Shown in pieces: positions 1 to 9,614 of a DNA stretch of 64,000 nt. Each line of letters starts with the position of its first letter. The stretch's first letter is position 1. The stretch covers positions 186,001 through 250,000 of the forward strand of contig CAVYPA010000015.1 in the NCBI GenBank assembly GCA_963770295.1, given 5' to 3'. Origin of the DNA: AWTP1-13 sp963770295. GTDB taxonomy: Bacteria > Pseudomonadota > Alphaproteobacteria > Rhizobiales > Hyphomicrobiaceae. The position numbers and the translations under genes were made by a program. The notes beneath the pieces were generated by a model, which searched no databases, was not told the origin of the DNA, and saw only the letters and a program-made list of their open reading frames with translations.

Positions 1-212
1 GGCGCCGATCGCCGTCTCCGCCAGCTTGTGCAGCAACAGCAGGCCTGCTCCGGGGGGCTCTGGCCTCATGCTGTGAAGTCGCGCGCGGAGGACGCTCGGT
101 CGTGCCGCGTGTTGACCCCCGCATTTGCGACGGTTTCCGCGCGCCAAGCGCAAACGGCACTGCGCTCACCTGGTTCGGGCCGGGCAGCGGTGGGCGTCAC
201 AGGGTTGCGGCC

Positions 213-470
213 TCAATAGCCCCCGGCGCCTCCTTCGGTCGTGAAGGCGCGCTCCCGCCAACCACTCTGGCCGCCCGATGGAGAAACGGCGGCCTTAGGC
301 GCTGCTTGGCTGTGTTTTGCCTGGGGCGAACGCTTGGCCGGGTTTCCACATCGGTTCAAGCAGGCGTTATTGCCTTTGCATTTGCTTTCACAGTTGGTCT
401 GCCCCGCGGCCTCGTCCAGGGGAACGATAAGCCCGGCGAGGAGGGCCAACGAGATCATCGCGGCGCGCAT
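213..470 (-). CDS. Small exported cysteine-containing hypothetical protein
   Basis: No family was recognised. The protein is about 85 residues and begins with a signal peptide (MRAAMISLALLAGLIVP), with a probable cleavage site after ...EAAGQ. Four cysteines follow closely (CESKCKGNNACLNRC), which suggests a small disulfide-stabilised periplasmic domain. The tail is basic and rich in Ser, Gly and Ala, and looks disordered. The start at 470 is preferred over an ATG at 485 because AGGCAGGGAC lies just upstream. It has no close neighbour on the same strand. The signal peptide and Cys spacing support a real gene, but the function is unknown. Confidence 0.5.
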   Translation of the reverse strand: MRAAMISLALLAGLIVPLDEAAGQTNCESKCKGNNACLNRCGNPAKRSPQAKHSQAAPKAAVSPSGGQSGWRERAFTTEGGAGGY

Positions 471-1414
471 GTGTCCCTGCCTCATTGTTCGAATGGGTGT
501 CCAACATCAGTCGATTTGTCGCCTGCTCGCTGACGACCGGCGGTCAGCACCAACCGGGGCGGCGTTAAGCATATTGGCCGGATCGACAAGATGTGAGCCG
601 ACGACTGTCGCCACGGTCGCACACTCGTGCGTCGATGAGCCTACAACGGTCTGGCGAACGCCGGCAAATCCCTATTGCGTGATCCAGTTGCGTTCGCGGT
701 CCACCCGCCGTCAATCCGCGACGCCAGCCGGCAGCTGGGCATCCGGGTTTTCGCTCGCCTCAACACTGCAGCTGACGTCGGCAGCGAGCGCCCGCGCACG
801 CGCTGCGAGCGCGGTATTCATTGCAGGACGGCCCTCGTCGAAGCATTGCCGATCGACGGACGCGGCAATTCCTGGAAATGAGCAAGCAAATGATCCGGAC
901 ACGTTCAATACCTGAGGGTCCCTACGGAGGGTCGATGCCTGAGCCGCGCTGGGCGACCACCTCGGGCACTCGTGGTCAACCCGGGGTCGGTTTTTATGTT
1001 CGTCCAGACACTCGGTGCTGCGGACCCCAAGTCCCAACGCGAAGCCGCAAGGCTGAGGTAAGCCTGGCAACGTAAGCTTTCCCCCAAAGGCAGAGGGTTC
1101 GTTGGCTGTGGTGCGCGTGCAAAAGCCGAACCGCCACCGTTGCAGCGCTATCGTCCCTCGGTAAACGGGATGTCTGCAGGTGCGGGTCAGACGGGTGTGG
1201 GGGCTGGCAGCCATGGTGCGCCGCTCCTCGCCCTTCTCCCAGCGAGGGCCGTTGCCTTTGCCAATGAGCCGTCGCGAGGCTGCTGGCGACGTCGCTCGGA
1301 TGGCGTTGCCGAACGAGAGCTCGCCGCTCGTCGTCTGCATCCGGCTTCACAGCTTGGAACAAACGGCCGGCGCGGCGGTTGCTATGCCAAGCACTTGGTT
1401 GAAAGGCCTAAAAG
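471..1414. other. Region without a supported gene
   Basis: Several overlapping open frames exist on both strands, but none has a ribosome-binding site together with a recognisable domain or signal peptide, and their compositions are Arg/Pro/Ala-rich as expected for chance frames in GC-rich DNA. No tRNA, repeat or clear hairpin was noticed. Confidence 0.4.
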
Positions 1415-1627
1415 ATGTGGAGGCGCCGCATACCAGTTGGTCAAAGGACCGAGGTTACCAGCCCAATCATCGCGATTGTCGGCGCAATTGCCCTCCTATT
1501 CCTTGCCATAATGGCATTTTCGCTGTGGCCAAACACGCAGACCGTCCGCACCGGGCCGACCGCGAACTTGCCTGACAATCAAAAGGGTGCGTCCGAAGCG
1601 CCAGGTTCCCCAAAGGGAACCAATTGA
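1415..1627 (+). CDS. Small single-pass membrane protein, hypothetical
   Basis: The product is 70 residues. A basic N-terminus (MWRRRIPVGQRTEV) is followed by one hydrophobic segment at about residues 17-40 (IIAIVGAIALLFLAIMAF) and a polar tail rich in Gly, Pro, Thr and Ser. This is the layout of a small inner-membrane protein with a soluble tail. No family is recognised. The start is not firmly fixed because no strong Shine-Dalgarno precedes 1415. The gene stands alone between poorly coding stretches, so its reality rests on the transmembrane pattern. Confidence 0.4.
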   Translation: MWRRRIPVGQRTEVTSPIIAIVGAIALLFLAIMAFSLWPNTQTVRTGPTANLPDNQKGASEAPGSPKGTN

Positions 1628-1699
1628 ACGCGCTTGCTCGGTTCCAGTTTCCGCTCGTCGCATCCAAGGGCACTTGAAATCAATACCCTCTCCCGACCC

Positions 1700-1815
1700 T
1701 CACGGCCTACCGCCGCGTCCGTCGCGATCCATCTCCTGCCACCAAGCGCTTGAACCAAACTGCGCACTATCTGCGCTGAGCGTTGATACGGTAAAAGCGT
1801 AGAGATGAAGGCTTT
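1700..1815 (-). pseudogene. Possible frameshifted small exported peptide gene
   Basis: A good ribosome-binding site (GGAGGC, 1810-1815) precedes ATGAAAGCCTTCATC at 1807, but that frame soon loses protein-like character. In a different frame the same DNA encodes AFTVSTLSADSAQFGSS and then AWWQEMDRDGRGGRP followed by a stop at 1700, which reads like the end of a small secreted protein. A frameshift near codon 6 would join the two. This is an inference from reading frames only, and the family is unknown. Confidence 0.2.
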
Positions 1816-1863
1816 CATCCGAGCCTCCTTTTCTGCGCTTTTGGCTCCCATGTTCCTCGGCAC

Positions 1864-2241
1864 ACACTCCGGCCTTCAGCTGAGTTGCCGAGGTTGAAAC
1901 TCTGGGTGCCGGCAACACGGCGCGATGCTCGATGATGGTCGCCAACGCCCAGCGCCGACAAGGAGGAGCCGCTTCCGGGGATTTCGGCGATGACAAAGAC
2001 CGCCTATATCCGCGTTAGATCATGGCGATTGGCCGACTTTGTTAACGACATCGGAGACAATGGTTCACGGCCCGAGCACTTTTCGCGACACGGGCCAAGC
2101 GGCGGCAATTGCGACTATACCGTGCGCGGCGCGGCCATTTCCTCGTTTTGCGACGGGCTAGTCAGCATCGACGAGCGCATGGACCAGGATATTGGTAAGC
2201 GCTCGTGGCGATCGTGACGGCCGTTGCCCCAGCCGTCCTGA
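1864..2241. other. Region without a supported gene
   Basis: Nothing convincing was seen on either strand between the small frameshifted frame and the hypothetical gene that ends at 2242. Confidence 0.35.
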
Positions 2242-2712
2242 TCACGCCCGCTCTGCGGCTCGGTTGGCCACAACGAGAGCCTTCGCTTCTTCAATCAAGC
2301 CCTTGGCTTCGATTTCGCCCGCCATCGCGGCGGCAAAATAGCGAAGGACGGCGGCCATGTGTGCCGGCGTCAGCCCAAGATCGAAAAAGGCAGGCGCAAG
2401 CATCTTGAAAAAGCGTAGCGCTTCTTCGGGGCCATCAGGTGAGGGCTCAGGTCGCATCGGGTCGTCGAGGACACTTGCAGCGACCTCGGCCATACGCTTG
2501 AAAATCCGGTGATCTGACGCGCCGGCCTTCCTGGAGGCGTCGACGGCTTGTGCCAAGAAGTCTGATACCACCATGTCTAGGTGCAGTGGGAGCCTGTCGT
2601 TGATATCGACAACGTTGGTTGTTGCCTGATGCGGATTGCGCTTTTTGAGCTCCGCAAGATTGAACAGCTGCCGATCAAAATGTGCGCGAAAATTGAATGC
2701 GTTACTCTTCAT
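2242..2712 (-). CDS. Hypothetical cytoplasmic protein
   Basis: The protein is about 156 residues, with no signal peptide or membrane segment. It starts MKSNAFNFRAHFDRQLFNL and continues with mostly helical, evenly charged sequence, for example MVVSDFLAQAVDASRKAG and FFKMLAPAFFDLGLTPAHMA. The C-terminal half is Ala/Glu-rich and helical. No family is recognised. The ATG at 2712 is preferred to one nine codons upstream because GGGGAAGAG sits 1-2 bases before it. Its composition is clearly protein-like compared with the surrounding frames. Its role is unknown and no operon partner is evident. Confidence 0.6.
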   Translation of the reverse strand: MKSNAFNFRAHFDRQLFNLAELKKRNPHQATTNVVDINDRLPLHLDMVVSDFLAQAVDASRKAGASDHRIFKRMAEVAASVLDDPMRPEPSPDGPEEALRFFKMLAPAFFDLGLTPAHMAAVLRYFAAAMAGEIEAKGLIEEAKALVVANRAAERA

Positions 2713-2739
2713 CGCTCTTCCCCGCCCGTTCTTCCTCAA

Positions 2740-3329
2740 GCCGGCCCCTGCAAGGCGTCCGCAACATCGTCGCGGTCTGCTAGCAAGGGACCTCCGCCGC
2801 TAGGTGATGATTTGTTTTGACGCGCCTTCTCGTCAACCGGATGGTGCTGATCCCTCTGTGGACGAGCTGTGGACAATGTCAAATGTGGGAAATCGGTCAC
2901 CTTGGCAACAGGGCTGATTGGCACAAGCCCACTCCGACCGGCTATTCTGGCGCTTCAGCCGTTGCGCAGCGCCTTCGTTCATAGCTTTCCCGTTGCCAAA
3001 CCGCCAGCGGATCTCACGACTGACCTACGTTTCAGCATGAGCGTAGCCGCGATTTGCCACAGCCGCGCTATGGTTTGCCTGTTCCCACAATTTCGCCGGT
3101 CAGCCCTGGCGCCAGGGCAAGGTGCCGCAGCGTGGAGGTCTGCAGGCCGTTGCTGCGCAAGGAGCGTTTGGCGAGTCCCGAGCATGCTTGCGGCGCTCTC
3201 TCTGAGCGATCCTTTTGGGCGGGTCTTGACTTTATGTTTGTGCCGGGACTAGCGTTCCTGCAGGTCGACTAGGCGACCCACGGACCGCGTAAAGGGTTCA
3301 ACCCACCTTTCAGCATTGAGCTGACATCT
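2740..3329. other. Region without a supported gene
   Basis: A 62-codon minus-strand frame (2736-2924) overlaps the upstream in-frame ATG of the hypothetical gene by ATGA, but its sequence is not protein-like. The remainder shows only chance frames. The upstream region of the ankyrin gene, with its stem-loop, begins at 3330. Confidence 0.4.
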
Positions 3330-3378
3330 CCTTCTTTCTTGCCCGAGAGCCGCGGTCGCCGGGCGCAAAGAAAGAAGG
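3330..3378 (+). promoter_or_regulatory. Stem-loop burying the ankyrin gene ribosome-binding site
   Basis: The left arm at 3330-3345 (CCTTCTTTCTTGCCCG) pairs with the right arm at 3360-3378, whose distal part is AAAGAAAGAAGG. Eleven continuous pairs form at the base of the stem, then a small bulge, then four or five G-C pairs, with a loop of about 14 nt (3346-3359). The last bases of the right arm, GAAGG at 3374-3378, are the only good Shine-Dalgarno for the ATG at 3385. The pairing is seen directly. Translational control is inferred. Confidence 0.55.
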
Positions 3379-3384
3379 TGTCCG

Positions 3385-4854
3385 ATGCCACTGGCGCTCC
3401 CCATAAATCCCAATTTTGACTGGCTCAAAAAGGCTGCCAAGAAGCGGCTTGCCGCGCTGCGCGCGACCAAGCCTGATGCCAAGTTGCATCAGGCGCAGCG
3501 CGTCGTCGCCAACGACTACGGTTTCAAGAGTTGGCGCACCCTGAAAGCACATCTGGACGCGATCCGTGCGGTTCCCCACGAGCACGATCGCATTTTCGCA
3601 GCCGCCCGCGCCGGCGACGTCGAGGTCGTCCGTCGCGCTTTTGCGTTGGGTTTTGATCCCGCAACTCCCGACGCCGACGGTCGTACCGTTCACCAGATCG
3701 CCAAGGATCTGCGGCATGAGGCCATTGAGCTGCTTGCCCGCGATGTCCAAGGGGGTCGCAGCGCTCGCCCGGAGCAGGAGGCAAGGGCGATCCAAGACAT
3801 CATCAGCGCGGCGCAGGCCGGTGATGTGTCGGCGTTAGGCGCCTGCCTCGATGCTCACCCCGAGCTCATCGATGCACTTGGCGGCAGCGGCTATGCGAAA
3901 GCCGCGGCGCTGCACCTGGCCACTCTGCGCAATCAGCATGCCGCCATGAGTCTTCTGATCGAGCGCGGCGCCGACCTCGACTGCCGCGAATTCCCCGACA
4001 ATGCCGCACCCCTTCACTTCGCGGCGGCGCACGGGGATCTCGAGACGCTGAGGCTGTTGGTCGAGGCTGGCGCGGACGTCGACGGCAAAGGTGATGATTA
4101 CGCGGTCGGCATCCTAGGTTGGGCCACATGCTTCAAGCAGGTACGGGAGGATGTCGCGGCCTACCTGCTGGACCACGGGGCGACGCTCAATCTGTGGACG
4201 GCGATCGCCCTCGATCGACCCCATGAGTTGCGCGCCATGATAGCTCGGGACCCGTTGCTGCTGGGGGCGCGCATGACCCGCAACCAACATCGACGAACGC
4301 CTCTGCACCATGCGGCGGCGAAAAACCGGCCGCGGATAGTTCGGCTCCTTCTAGAGCTCGGCGCCGACCCGAATGCAACCGATGCAACCGGTGCTACCGC
4401 CTTGACGACGGCATCTCAGGAGCAAGCCGACCAGGCGATCATCTCAGCCCTTTTGGCGGCCGGCGCAAAGCTCGATTTCCTGACGGCCATCGCCGCTGGC
4501 CACTACGACCAAGCCGAAGCAATGTGGCGGGCTGATCCATCGCGCATTGGCCTTGATGGTGCCGACACCATTGCCCTGCACCTTGCGGTCAACAAAAGAA
4601 ATCTGGCCGCGATTCGCTGGCTGCTTGCGCATGGCGTCGCGCTCAATGCCAAGCGGTCTATGTGGGACTGCAATCACACGGCCCTCCACATGACGGTAGA
4701 AAGCGGCGCGCTGGAAATCGCGCGTGTGCTGCTGGATGCCGGAGCCGATCCAAATATTCGCGACGACAAGTACCAGGCCACGGCGCTAGGTTGGTCCGAG
4801 TTCTTCGGCCGGAAGGACTTTGCGGAGCTCATCGCCGAGAAGGGTGGCATCTAG
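3385..4854 (+). CDS. Ankyrin-repeat protein
   Basis: The product is 489 residues, with no signal peptide. Residues 1-55 form an N-terminal region typical of bacterial ankyrin proteins (PNFDWLKKAAKKRLAALR, then a segment ending YGFKSWRTLKAHLDA). Ankyrin repeats follow, with recognisable cores such as ALHLATLRNQHAAMSLLIERG, APLHFAAAHGDLETLRLLVE, TPLHHAAAKNRPRIVRLLLE and TALHMTVESGALEIARVLLD. Ankyrin repeats mediate protein-protein contacts, but the partner here is unknown. GAAGG six bases before the ATG is the ribosome-binding site and lies inside a stem-loop, which suggests regulated translation. No enzymatic domain is visible, and the gene is not obviously part of an operon. Confidence 0.88.
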   Translation: MPLALPINPNFDWLKKAAKKRLAALRATKPDAKLHQAQRVVANDYGFKSWRTLKAHLDAIRAVPHEHDRIFAAARAGDVEVVRRAFALGFDPATPDADGRTVHQIAKDLRHEAIELLARDVQGGRSARPEQEARAIQDIISAAQAGDVSALGACLDAHPELIDALGGSGYAKAAALHLATLRNQHAAMSLLIERGADLDCREFPDNAAPLHFAAAHGDLETLRLLVEAGADVDGKGDDYAVGILGWATCFKQVREDVAAYLLDHGATLNLWTAIALDRPHELRAMIARDPLLLGARMTRNQHRRTPLHHAAAKNRPRIVRLLLELGADPNATDATGATALTTASQEQADQAIISALLAAGAKLDFLTAIAAGHYDQAEAMWRADPSRIGLDGADTIALHLAVNKRNLAAIRWLLAHGVALNAKRSMWDCNHTALHMTVESGALEIARVLLDAGADPNIRDDKYQATALGWSEFFGRKDFAELIAEKGGI

Positions 4855-5316
4855 TGACGCAGTGAAGCCGCGGCGATGGCTTTGGTGCCGCGCGCTCGGC
4901 GGGGAGTTCGCAAACCGCGAGCTCCCCGAACTCGCGAAAGTGCGGCAGCGAGGCTAACTGCCTTCCGGATGCACGCGAGAGCCGTGTGCTGCGGGGGATG
5001 CCAGGGTCGAATTGGGGGCGGTGATATTGTTCACTAACTCGCCTCACCACAGTCGCAAACCCTTCGCTACCATACGGCGCGCCGAGCTTTCCCCACAGCG
5101 CTCGGTTTTTCTGGTCGATCTGCGCGGCCTTAAGGTGTTCCGCTCGCTCTCTTATCGCGAGGCCATAAAGGGGGCAGATCATTGCCGTGATGGCGGCTCG
5201 ACAGCTACGCCGATACGTCATACGTTAGCCTAGCCAAACACATGAGGTAGGCGGCGGGCTCCTGGATCAACCAGAGCAGTAGTCGTGGTCCCCAACAAAT
5301 ACAAGACAAGCGCGTG
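4855..5316. other. Intergenic region, no convincing gene
   Basis: A minus-strand frame (5221 to 4829) has a partly protein-like stretch (LAIRERAEHLKAAQID), but it ends inside the ankyrin gene and lacks a clear ribosome-binding site. It could be a decayed small gene. Otherwise only the upstream region of the kinase is here. Confidence 0.35.
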
Positions 5317-7104
5317 ATGGCGAACGCCAGTTTCGCACGTGCGGAACGTGTGGCCGATCTCATAATGCTGTCACACGAGCCGATGCTCGCATGGCGTCTG
5401 GATGGACCAATAGAATTCTGGAACGCGGGAGCTGCACGGCTCTATGGTTTTACCTCGACCGAGGTGGTCGGGAGCAGCAGCCACACTCTACTTCAAACCA
5501 AATTCCCAATCGACTTTGGCGAGCTGCGCTCACAGCTTCGGACTCGGCGTCACTGGTCCGGCGAATTACGCCATAAATGCAAGGATGGTCGCGAAGTCAT
5601 AGTCGACAGTCGCATGCAGTTGCTTGATGATGGCACTGTTCTCGAGGTCAATCGTGATGTTACCGAGCTCAAAGCGCTCGCCAATCGGCAAGCGCTACTT
5701 GCGAGCGAGCTGGCGGCTGCGGCCATCAAATTCGAAGCCCTGTTCAACCAGTCGGGTATTTTCGCCGGCATTATGGATCTGCAAGGGTACTTGCGGGAGG
5801 CGAACGACTTGTCACTGGATCGGTGCGGTTACACGAGGGAGCAGGTACTGAACCGACTTTACTGGGACACCCCGTGGTGGCGCGGTTCGGAAGATGTAAA
5901 GGCGAGGATCCGTTTTGCCACGGCACAGGCTGCGGCCGGAATCGTCTTCCGTGAGGAGCTTCGATATTGGCTCGCCGACGGCAGCGAGCGCATGGTCGAT
6001 TTTACGATGCATCCTATACGTGATCCGTCGGGCGCAATAATGTTCCTGCATCCCACAGGAATAGACATCACCGAGCGCAAGCAAGCCGAAGTGGCGCTCA
6101 TTGAGAGCGAGCAGCGCTTTCGTTGGCTGGCATCTATCGTCGAGTCCAGCGACGATGCCATTGTCAGTAAGAGCCTTGATGGCACAATCACAAGCTGGAA
6201 TGGGGGTGCCGAGCGCGTTTTCGGCTATGCCGCGAAAGAGGCCATTGGCCAGCCAATTACGATTGTGATCCCACACGATCGACGCGATGAAGAACGGGTG
6301 ATCCTGACGCGCATCGGACGGGGAGAGCGTATCGACCATTTCGAGACCATACGGCAGCGCAAGGATGGCAGCCTGATCGTCGTTTCGCTCACTGTGTCTC
6401 CTGTCAAAAATGCTGAGGGCAAAATTGTTGGTGCCTCAAAGATCGCGAGAGAGATGACCGAGCAAAAAAGAAACCAGGAACAAATTGCCGTTCTCGCCCG
6501 CGAAGCGGAGCACCGAAGCAAGAACCTGCTTGCGAACGTTCAGGCAATCGTCAGCCTTTCTCGCGGCGACACAACCAAAGATTTGAAGCGCGCAATTGAA
6601 GGACGTATCCGCGCGCTTGCAAATGTCCACTCGCTGTTTGTCGAGTCACGCTGGATTGGCGCTGAGCTATCAACCATCGCTGCGCAGGAACTTGCGCCCT
6701 ATGCCGCGAACGACGTAGCGCGCGTCCGCGTGGATGGTCCACAAGTGTTATTGGAGCCCACAGTTGCTCAAGCGCTTGCTGTGATTTTTCATGAGCTGGC
6801 AACCAATGCAGCCAAATATGGAGCGCTGGCTACCGCCAACGGTCAGATCGAAATAAAGTGGTCCCACGCGGCCGACGGACAGATAACCCTGACCTGGTCG
6901 GAAATAGATGGTCCGATTGTGCAAATGCCTGATGGCCCGGGCTTTGGCAGTCACCTGATAGAAGGAACGATTGGCCAATTGGGTGGCGACGCCCGTTTCG
7001 ATTGGCGTCCGGAAGGTTTGGTTTGCCAAATCACCTTTAGGACGCGAGCCCTTGCAGGTGAGTTTGGATTTGATGCTGTGAACCGCTCCTCCACCGGCAC
7101 GTGA
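5317..7104 (+). CDS. PAS-domain HWE-family sensor histidine kinase
   Basis: The protein is about 595 residues with no transmembrane segment, so it is probably a cytoplasmic sensor. Three PAS domains are visible at about residues 15-120, 140-255 and 265-385. The last two end in ITERKQAE and MTEQKRNQ, the usual PAS/PAC exits. The kinase core follows: the phospho-acceptor His of EHRSKNLLANVQ (about residue 400), the N-box ELATNAAKYG (about 498) and the W-x-E signature in LTWSEIDGP, which together define the HWE class. A GTG at 5314 is an alternative start. No response regulator or receiver domain is adjacent, so it is an orphan. The signal is unknown; PAS domains often bind haem, flavin or small ligands. 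The gene is convergent with cydB. Confidence 0.9.
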   Translation: MANASFARAERVADLIMLSHEPMLAWRLDGPIEFWNAGAARLYGFTSTEVVGSSSHTLLQTKFPIDFGELRSQLRTRRHWSGELRHKCKDGREVIVDSRMQLLDDGTVLEVNRDVTELKALANRQALLASELAAAAIKFEALFNQSGIFAGIMDLQGYLREANDLSLDRCGYTREQVLNRLYWDTPWWRGSEDVKARIRFATAQAAAGIVFREELRYWLADGSERMVDFTMHPIRDPSGAIMFLHPTGIDITERKQAEVALIESEQRFRWLASIVESSDDAIVSKSLDGTITSWNGGAERVFGYAAKEAIGQPITIVIPHDRRDEERVILTRIGRGERIDHFETIRQRKDGSLIVVSLTVSPVKNAEGKIVGASKIAREMTEQKRNQEQIAVLAREAEHRSKNLLANVQAIVSLSRGDTTKDLKRAIEGRIRALANVHSLFVESRWIGAELSTIAAQELAPYAANDVARVRVDGPQVLLEPTVAQALAVIFHELATNAAKYGALATANGQIEIKWSHAADGQITLTWSEIDGPIVQMPDGPGFGSHLIEGTIGQLGGDARFDWRPEGLVCQITFRTRALAGEFGFDAVNRSSTGT

Positions 7105-7192
7105 GTGGCAAGGACGTGGTTGCTGTCGTAGCGCCGGTCGGGCGCAACGGCCCTTGGGGGATGTTGGTTAGGGGTTGGCGTTCCGAGGCAGG

Positions 7193-8192
7193 TTAAGGTT
7201 TGCTGGCGACCTTGCCGATCTTGCCGCGGAAGACCCAGTAGACACCGATGGTGTAGGCGGCGATGACCGGCAGAACCACGACGCCGCCGTAAAACAGAGA
7301 ATCTCAATGAGGCGTCCGGTGCGGCTGCGTCCGCGACCGTCACGGAATAGGGGATCATGTAGGGCCAGAACATCACCCCCAAACTCAGGAAGGCAGCGAG
7401 AAAAAACACACACGTCATGGCAAACGGCAGTTGATCGCGCCCCTTGCGCGCTCCCAACAGGATCCCAACCAACGCCAACAACGCGATCCCGGGGAAGGCG
7501 AGGGCCCAGGGCCTGACGAGCAAATTGCTGCGCGCGAGAACGCTGTAGTCAAACGTAGCGGTAAAGGCCACAAACAGCACGCCAAACACACTTAGCGTGA
7601 GCCAGCGGATGCGATGATGTGCCCAGTCGCGCAACTCGCCCTCGCTCTTGAGCACGAGCCAGCCGGCGCCCAGCAGCGCGTAGCCGGAGACCAGGCCGAT
7701 CCCGGTCAGAATTGCAAATGGGTGCAGCCAGCCAAACGGGCCGCCGGCGTACTGGCCGTTGGCGACCGGAATACCCCGGATCATGGCGCCGACCGCGGCG
7801 CCCTGCGCGAAGCCGACCACGACCGAGCCAAGAAAGAAGCCTAAGTCCCAGATCGGGCGCATCCGCTCGCTGCGGTAACGGAACTCAAAGGCGATGCCAC
7901 GGAAGATCAAGCCAAACAGCATCAGCAGCACCGGAAAATAAAAGGCGCTGAGGAACACCGCGTAGGCATCCGGGAACGCCGCAAACAGCCCGGCGCCGAT
8001 CACGACCAGCCAGGTCTCGTTGCCATCCCAGAACGGCGCGACTGTCGCCATCATTTGGGCCCGTTTCGCCTCGTCCCGGGTGGTCCCAAACAGGATGCCA
8101 ACGCCGAGATCTAACCCATCCAGGATCACGTAGAGCAGGACGGCGCAGCCCAGAACGCCAGCCCAAAACAATGCCAGATTGCTCACTTCCAT
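7193..8192 (-). CDS. cydB: Cytochrome bd-type quinol oxidase subunit II, 1-base frameshift near the end
   Basis: This is the subunit II partner of CydA in a bd-type terminal oxidase of the inner membrane, which oxidises quinol and reduces O2. The N-terminus (LYVILDGLDLGVGILFG), the WDGNETWLV motif and multiple membrane helices identify it. Its start overlaps the end of cydA by 10 bp, so the two are translationally coupled. After ...DAAAPDASLRF the frame is lost. Removing one T near 7298 restores LFYGGVVVLPVIAAYTIG and VYWVFRGKIGKVASKP with a stop at 7193. As read, the frame runs on to 6951 inside the convergent kinase gene. The last 33 or so residues are therefore scrambled. This may be true decay or a sequence error. 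The same 3' segment is duplicated at 22185-22302. Confidence 0.9.
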
Positions 8193-9607
8193 GATGCTGA
8201 CCTACCGGTCTCAAGTCCACTGCCGGTAGCCGTCTCAAGCGTGTCGGCGTACGCCAGCGGCCGGCTTCCTGTGGCGCCGGGAATGGGCTTCGCCGCGACG
8301 GTCGGTCCCTGCTGCAAAAGCTTGTAGATGTAGTAGATCCCAAAGGAGACAAAGGCGGCGTAAACGAGAATGTAGCTGGCGAGCGAGACCAAGACGTCGC
8401 CGGTCGTGAGCGAGGGAGTAACCGCGTCTTTAGTGCGCAGCAGCCCGTAGACGACCCAAGGCTGGCGTCCGACCTCGGCGGTGTACCACCCGGCTAGGAT
8501 GGCGATGAAGCCGGTCGGGAAGGCGAGGAAGGTTCCCCAGAGAAACCAGCGCGTTTCCTCCAAGCGGCCGCGCCAACGCAAGAAGCACCCCAACCAGGAG
8601 ATGGCGAGCATGATCAAGCCCATTCCCACCATGATGCGGAAGCCAAAGAATGGAATTAACACCGGCGGCCGGTCCTGGGGCGGGAAGGTTTCGAGCCCAA
8701 TCTCGCGCGCGGTCCAGTTGCCCGAGGCAATGAAGCTGCCGAGCTTCGGGATCTCGATCGCAAACAAATTGCGCTCGCGGGCCTCGTCGGGAATAGCGAT
8801 CAGCACCTCGCTCGCAGGCTGCTGCGTCTGCCAGCGCGCCTCGATCGCTGCGAACTTCGCCGGTTGATGCTTAAGCACATAAAGGCCGGTCAAGTGGCCG
8901 AAGAAGAGCTGGATCGGGATCAGCAGCGCCACAGCTGCGAGACCCCAATTGAGCATTACGCGGGCCTCCGCGCGATGGACGCCGCGCAGCGTGTACCAGG
9001 CCCCGGTCGCCGCCACGCACATCCCCGTCGTCAGGAAGGCGGCGAGCAGCATGTGCGGCCAGCGCACGCGCATGATGGGTCCGGTCGTGATGGCCCGCCA
9101 GTCCTCGGGGATAATCCTGCCGTCGATGATCGTGTGGCCGAGTGGGACCTGCATCCAGCTGTTGTTGGCGAGGATCCAGAACGATGAAAACATCGTCCCG
9201 AGCGAGACCATGCAGCAGGCAAAGAGGTAGAAGGCCGGCGCCACGCGGTCGCGGCCGAGCAACATGACGCCGAAGAAGGTCGCTTCCAACAAGAAGGCGG
9301 TGAAGGTTTCGTAGCCCAGCAGTGGCCCCTGGATCGAGCCGGTCTTCTGCGCCAGCACGCTCCAATTGGTGCCGAACTGGAACGCCATCACGATCCCGGT
9401 GACGACGCCCATGCCGAACGAGACCGCGAAGACCTTCAGCCAGAAATCGAACACCCGCCGGTAGAGCGCATTCCCGGTGGCGAGCCGCGCGCCCTCGATC
9501 GTCGCCAGCCACGCCGCCAAGCCGATCGTGAAGGACGGGAAGACAATATGAAAGCTGATGACGAAGCCAAACTGGAGGCGCGAGAGGAAGACGGGATCGA
9601 GTTCCAT
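8183..9607 (-). CDS. cydA: Cytochrome bd-type quinol oxidase subunit I (short Q-loop, CIO-like)
   Basis: The product is 474 residues and carries the haem centres and quinol site of the bd oxidase. Visible landmarks are the N-terminal LSRLQFGFVISFHIVFPSF with the conserved His, the RVRWPHMLLA haem-ligand region, the quinol-loop segment GHLTGLYVLKHQPAKFAAIE with conserved Lys and Glu, and the GWYTAEVGRQPW signature. The loop after the quinol region is short, as in the cyanide-insensitive (CIO) branch rather than the long-loop E. coli form. The ATG lies 7 bp after the stop of the PQQ-type dehydrogenase gene, with GAGG overlapping that stop, so the three genes probably form one operon. No cydX-like small subunit was recognised. 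Confidence 0.95.
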   Translation of the reverse strand: MELDPVFLSRLQFGFVISFHIVFPSFTIGLAAWLATIEGARLATGNALYRRVFDFWLKVFAVSFGMGVVTGIVMAFQFGTNWSVLAQKTGSIQGPLLGYETFTAFLLEATFFGVMLLGRDRVAPAFYLFACCMVSLGTMFSSFWILANNSWMQVPLGHTIIDGRIIPEDWRAITTGPIMRVRWPHMLLAAFLTTGMCVAATGAWYTLRGVHRAEARVMLNWGLAAVALLIPIQLFFGHLTGLYVLKHQPAKFAAIEARWQTQQPASEVLIAIPDEARERNLFAIEIPKLGSFIASGNWTAREIGLETFPPQDRPPVLIPFFGFRIMVGMGLIMLAISWLGCFLRWRGRLEETRWFLWGTFLAFPTGFIAILAGWYTAEVGRQPWVVYGLLRTKDAVTPSLTTGDVLVSLASYILVYAAFVSFGIYYIYKLLQQGPTVAAKPIPGATGSRPLAYADTLETATGSGLETGRSASWK

Positions 9608-9614
9608 GGCCGCC

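Noticed and set aside
1..69. Possible 5' end of a minus-strand gene at the left edge
   Set aside because: An ATG at 69 opens a frame to the edge, but 23 codons without a ribosome-binding site or motif are too little to support a gene.
711..1340. Long minus-strand open frame of 209 codons
   Set aside because: No ribosome-binding site, signal or domain, and a composition rich in Arg, Pro and Ser as in chance frames of GC-rich DNA.
2736..2924. Minus-strand frame overlapping the hypothetical gene by ATGA
   Set aside because: The overlap looks like coupling, but the sequence is not protein-like and the better start of the downstream gene is 2712, not 2739.
4829..5221. Minus-strand frame of 130 codons after the ankyrin gene
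   Set aside because: A partly helical stretch is suggestive, but it lacks a start signal and ends inside another gene; at most a decayed gene.
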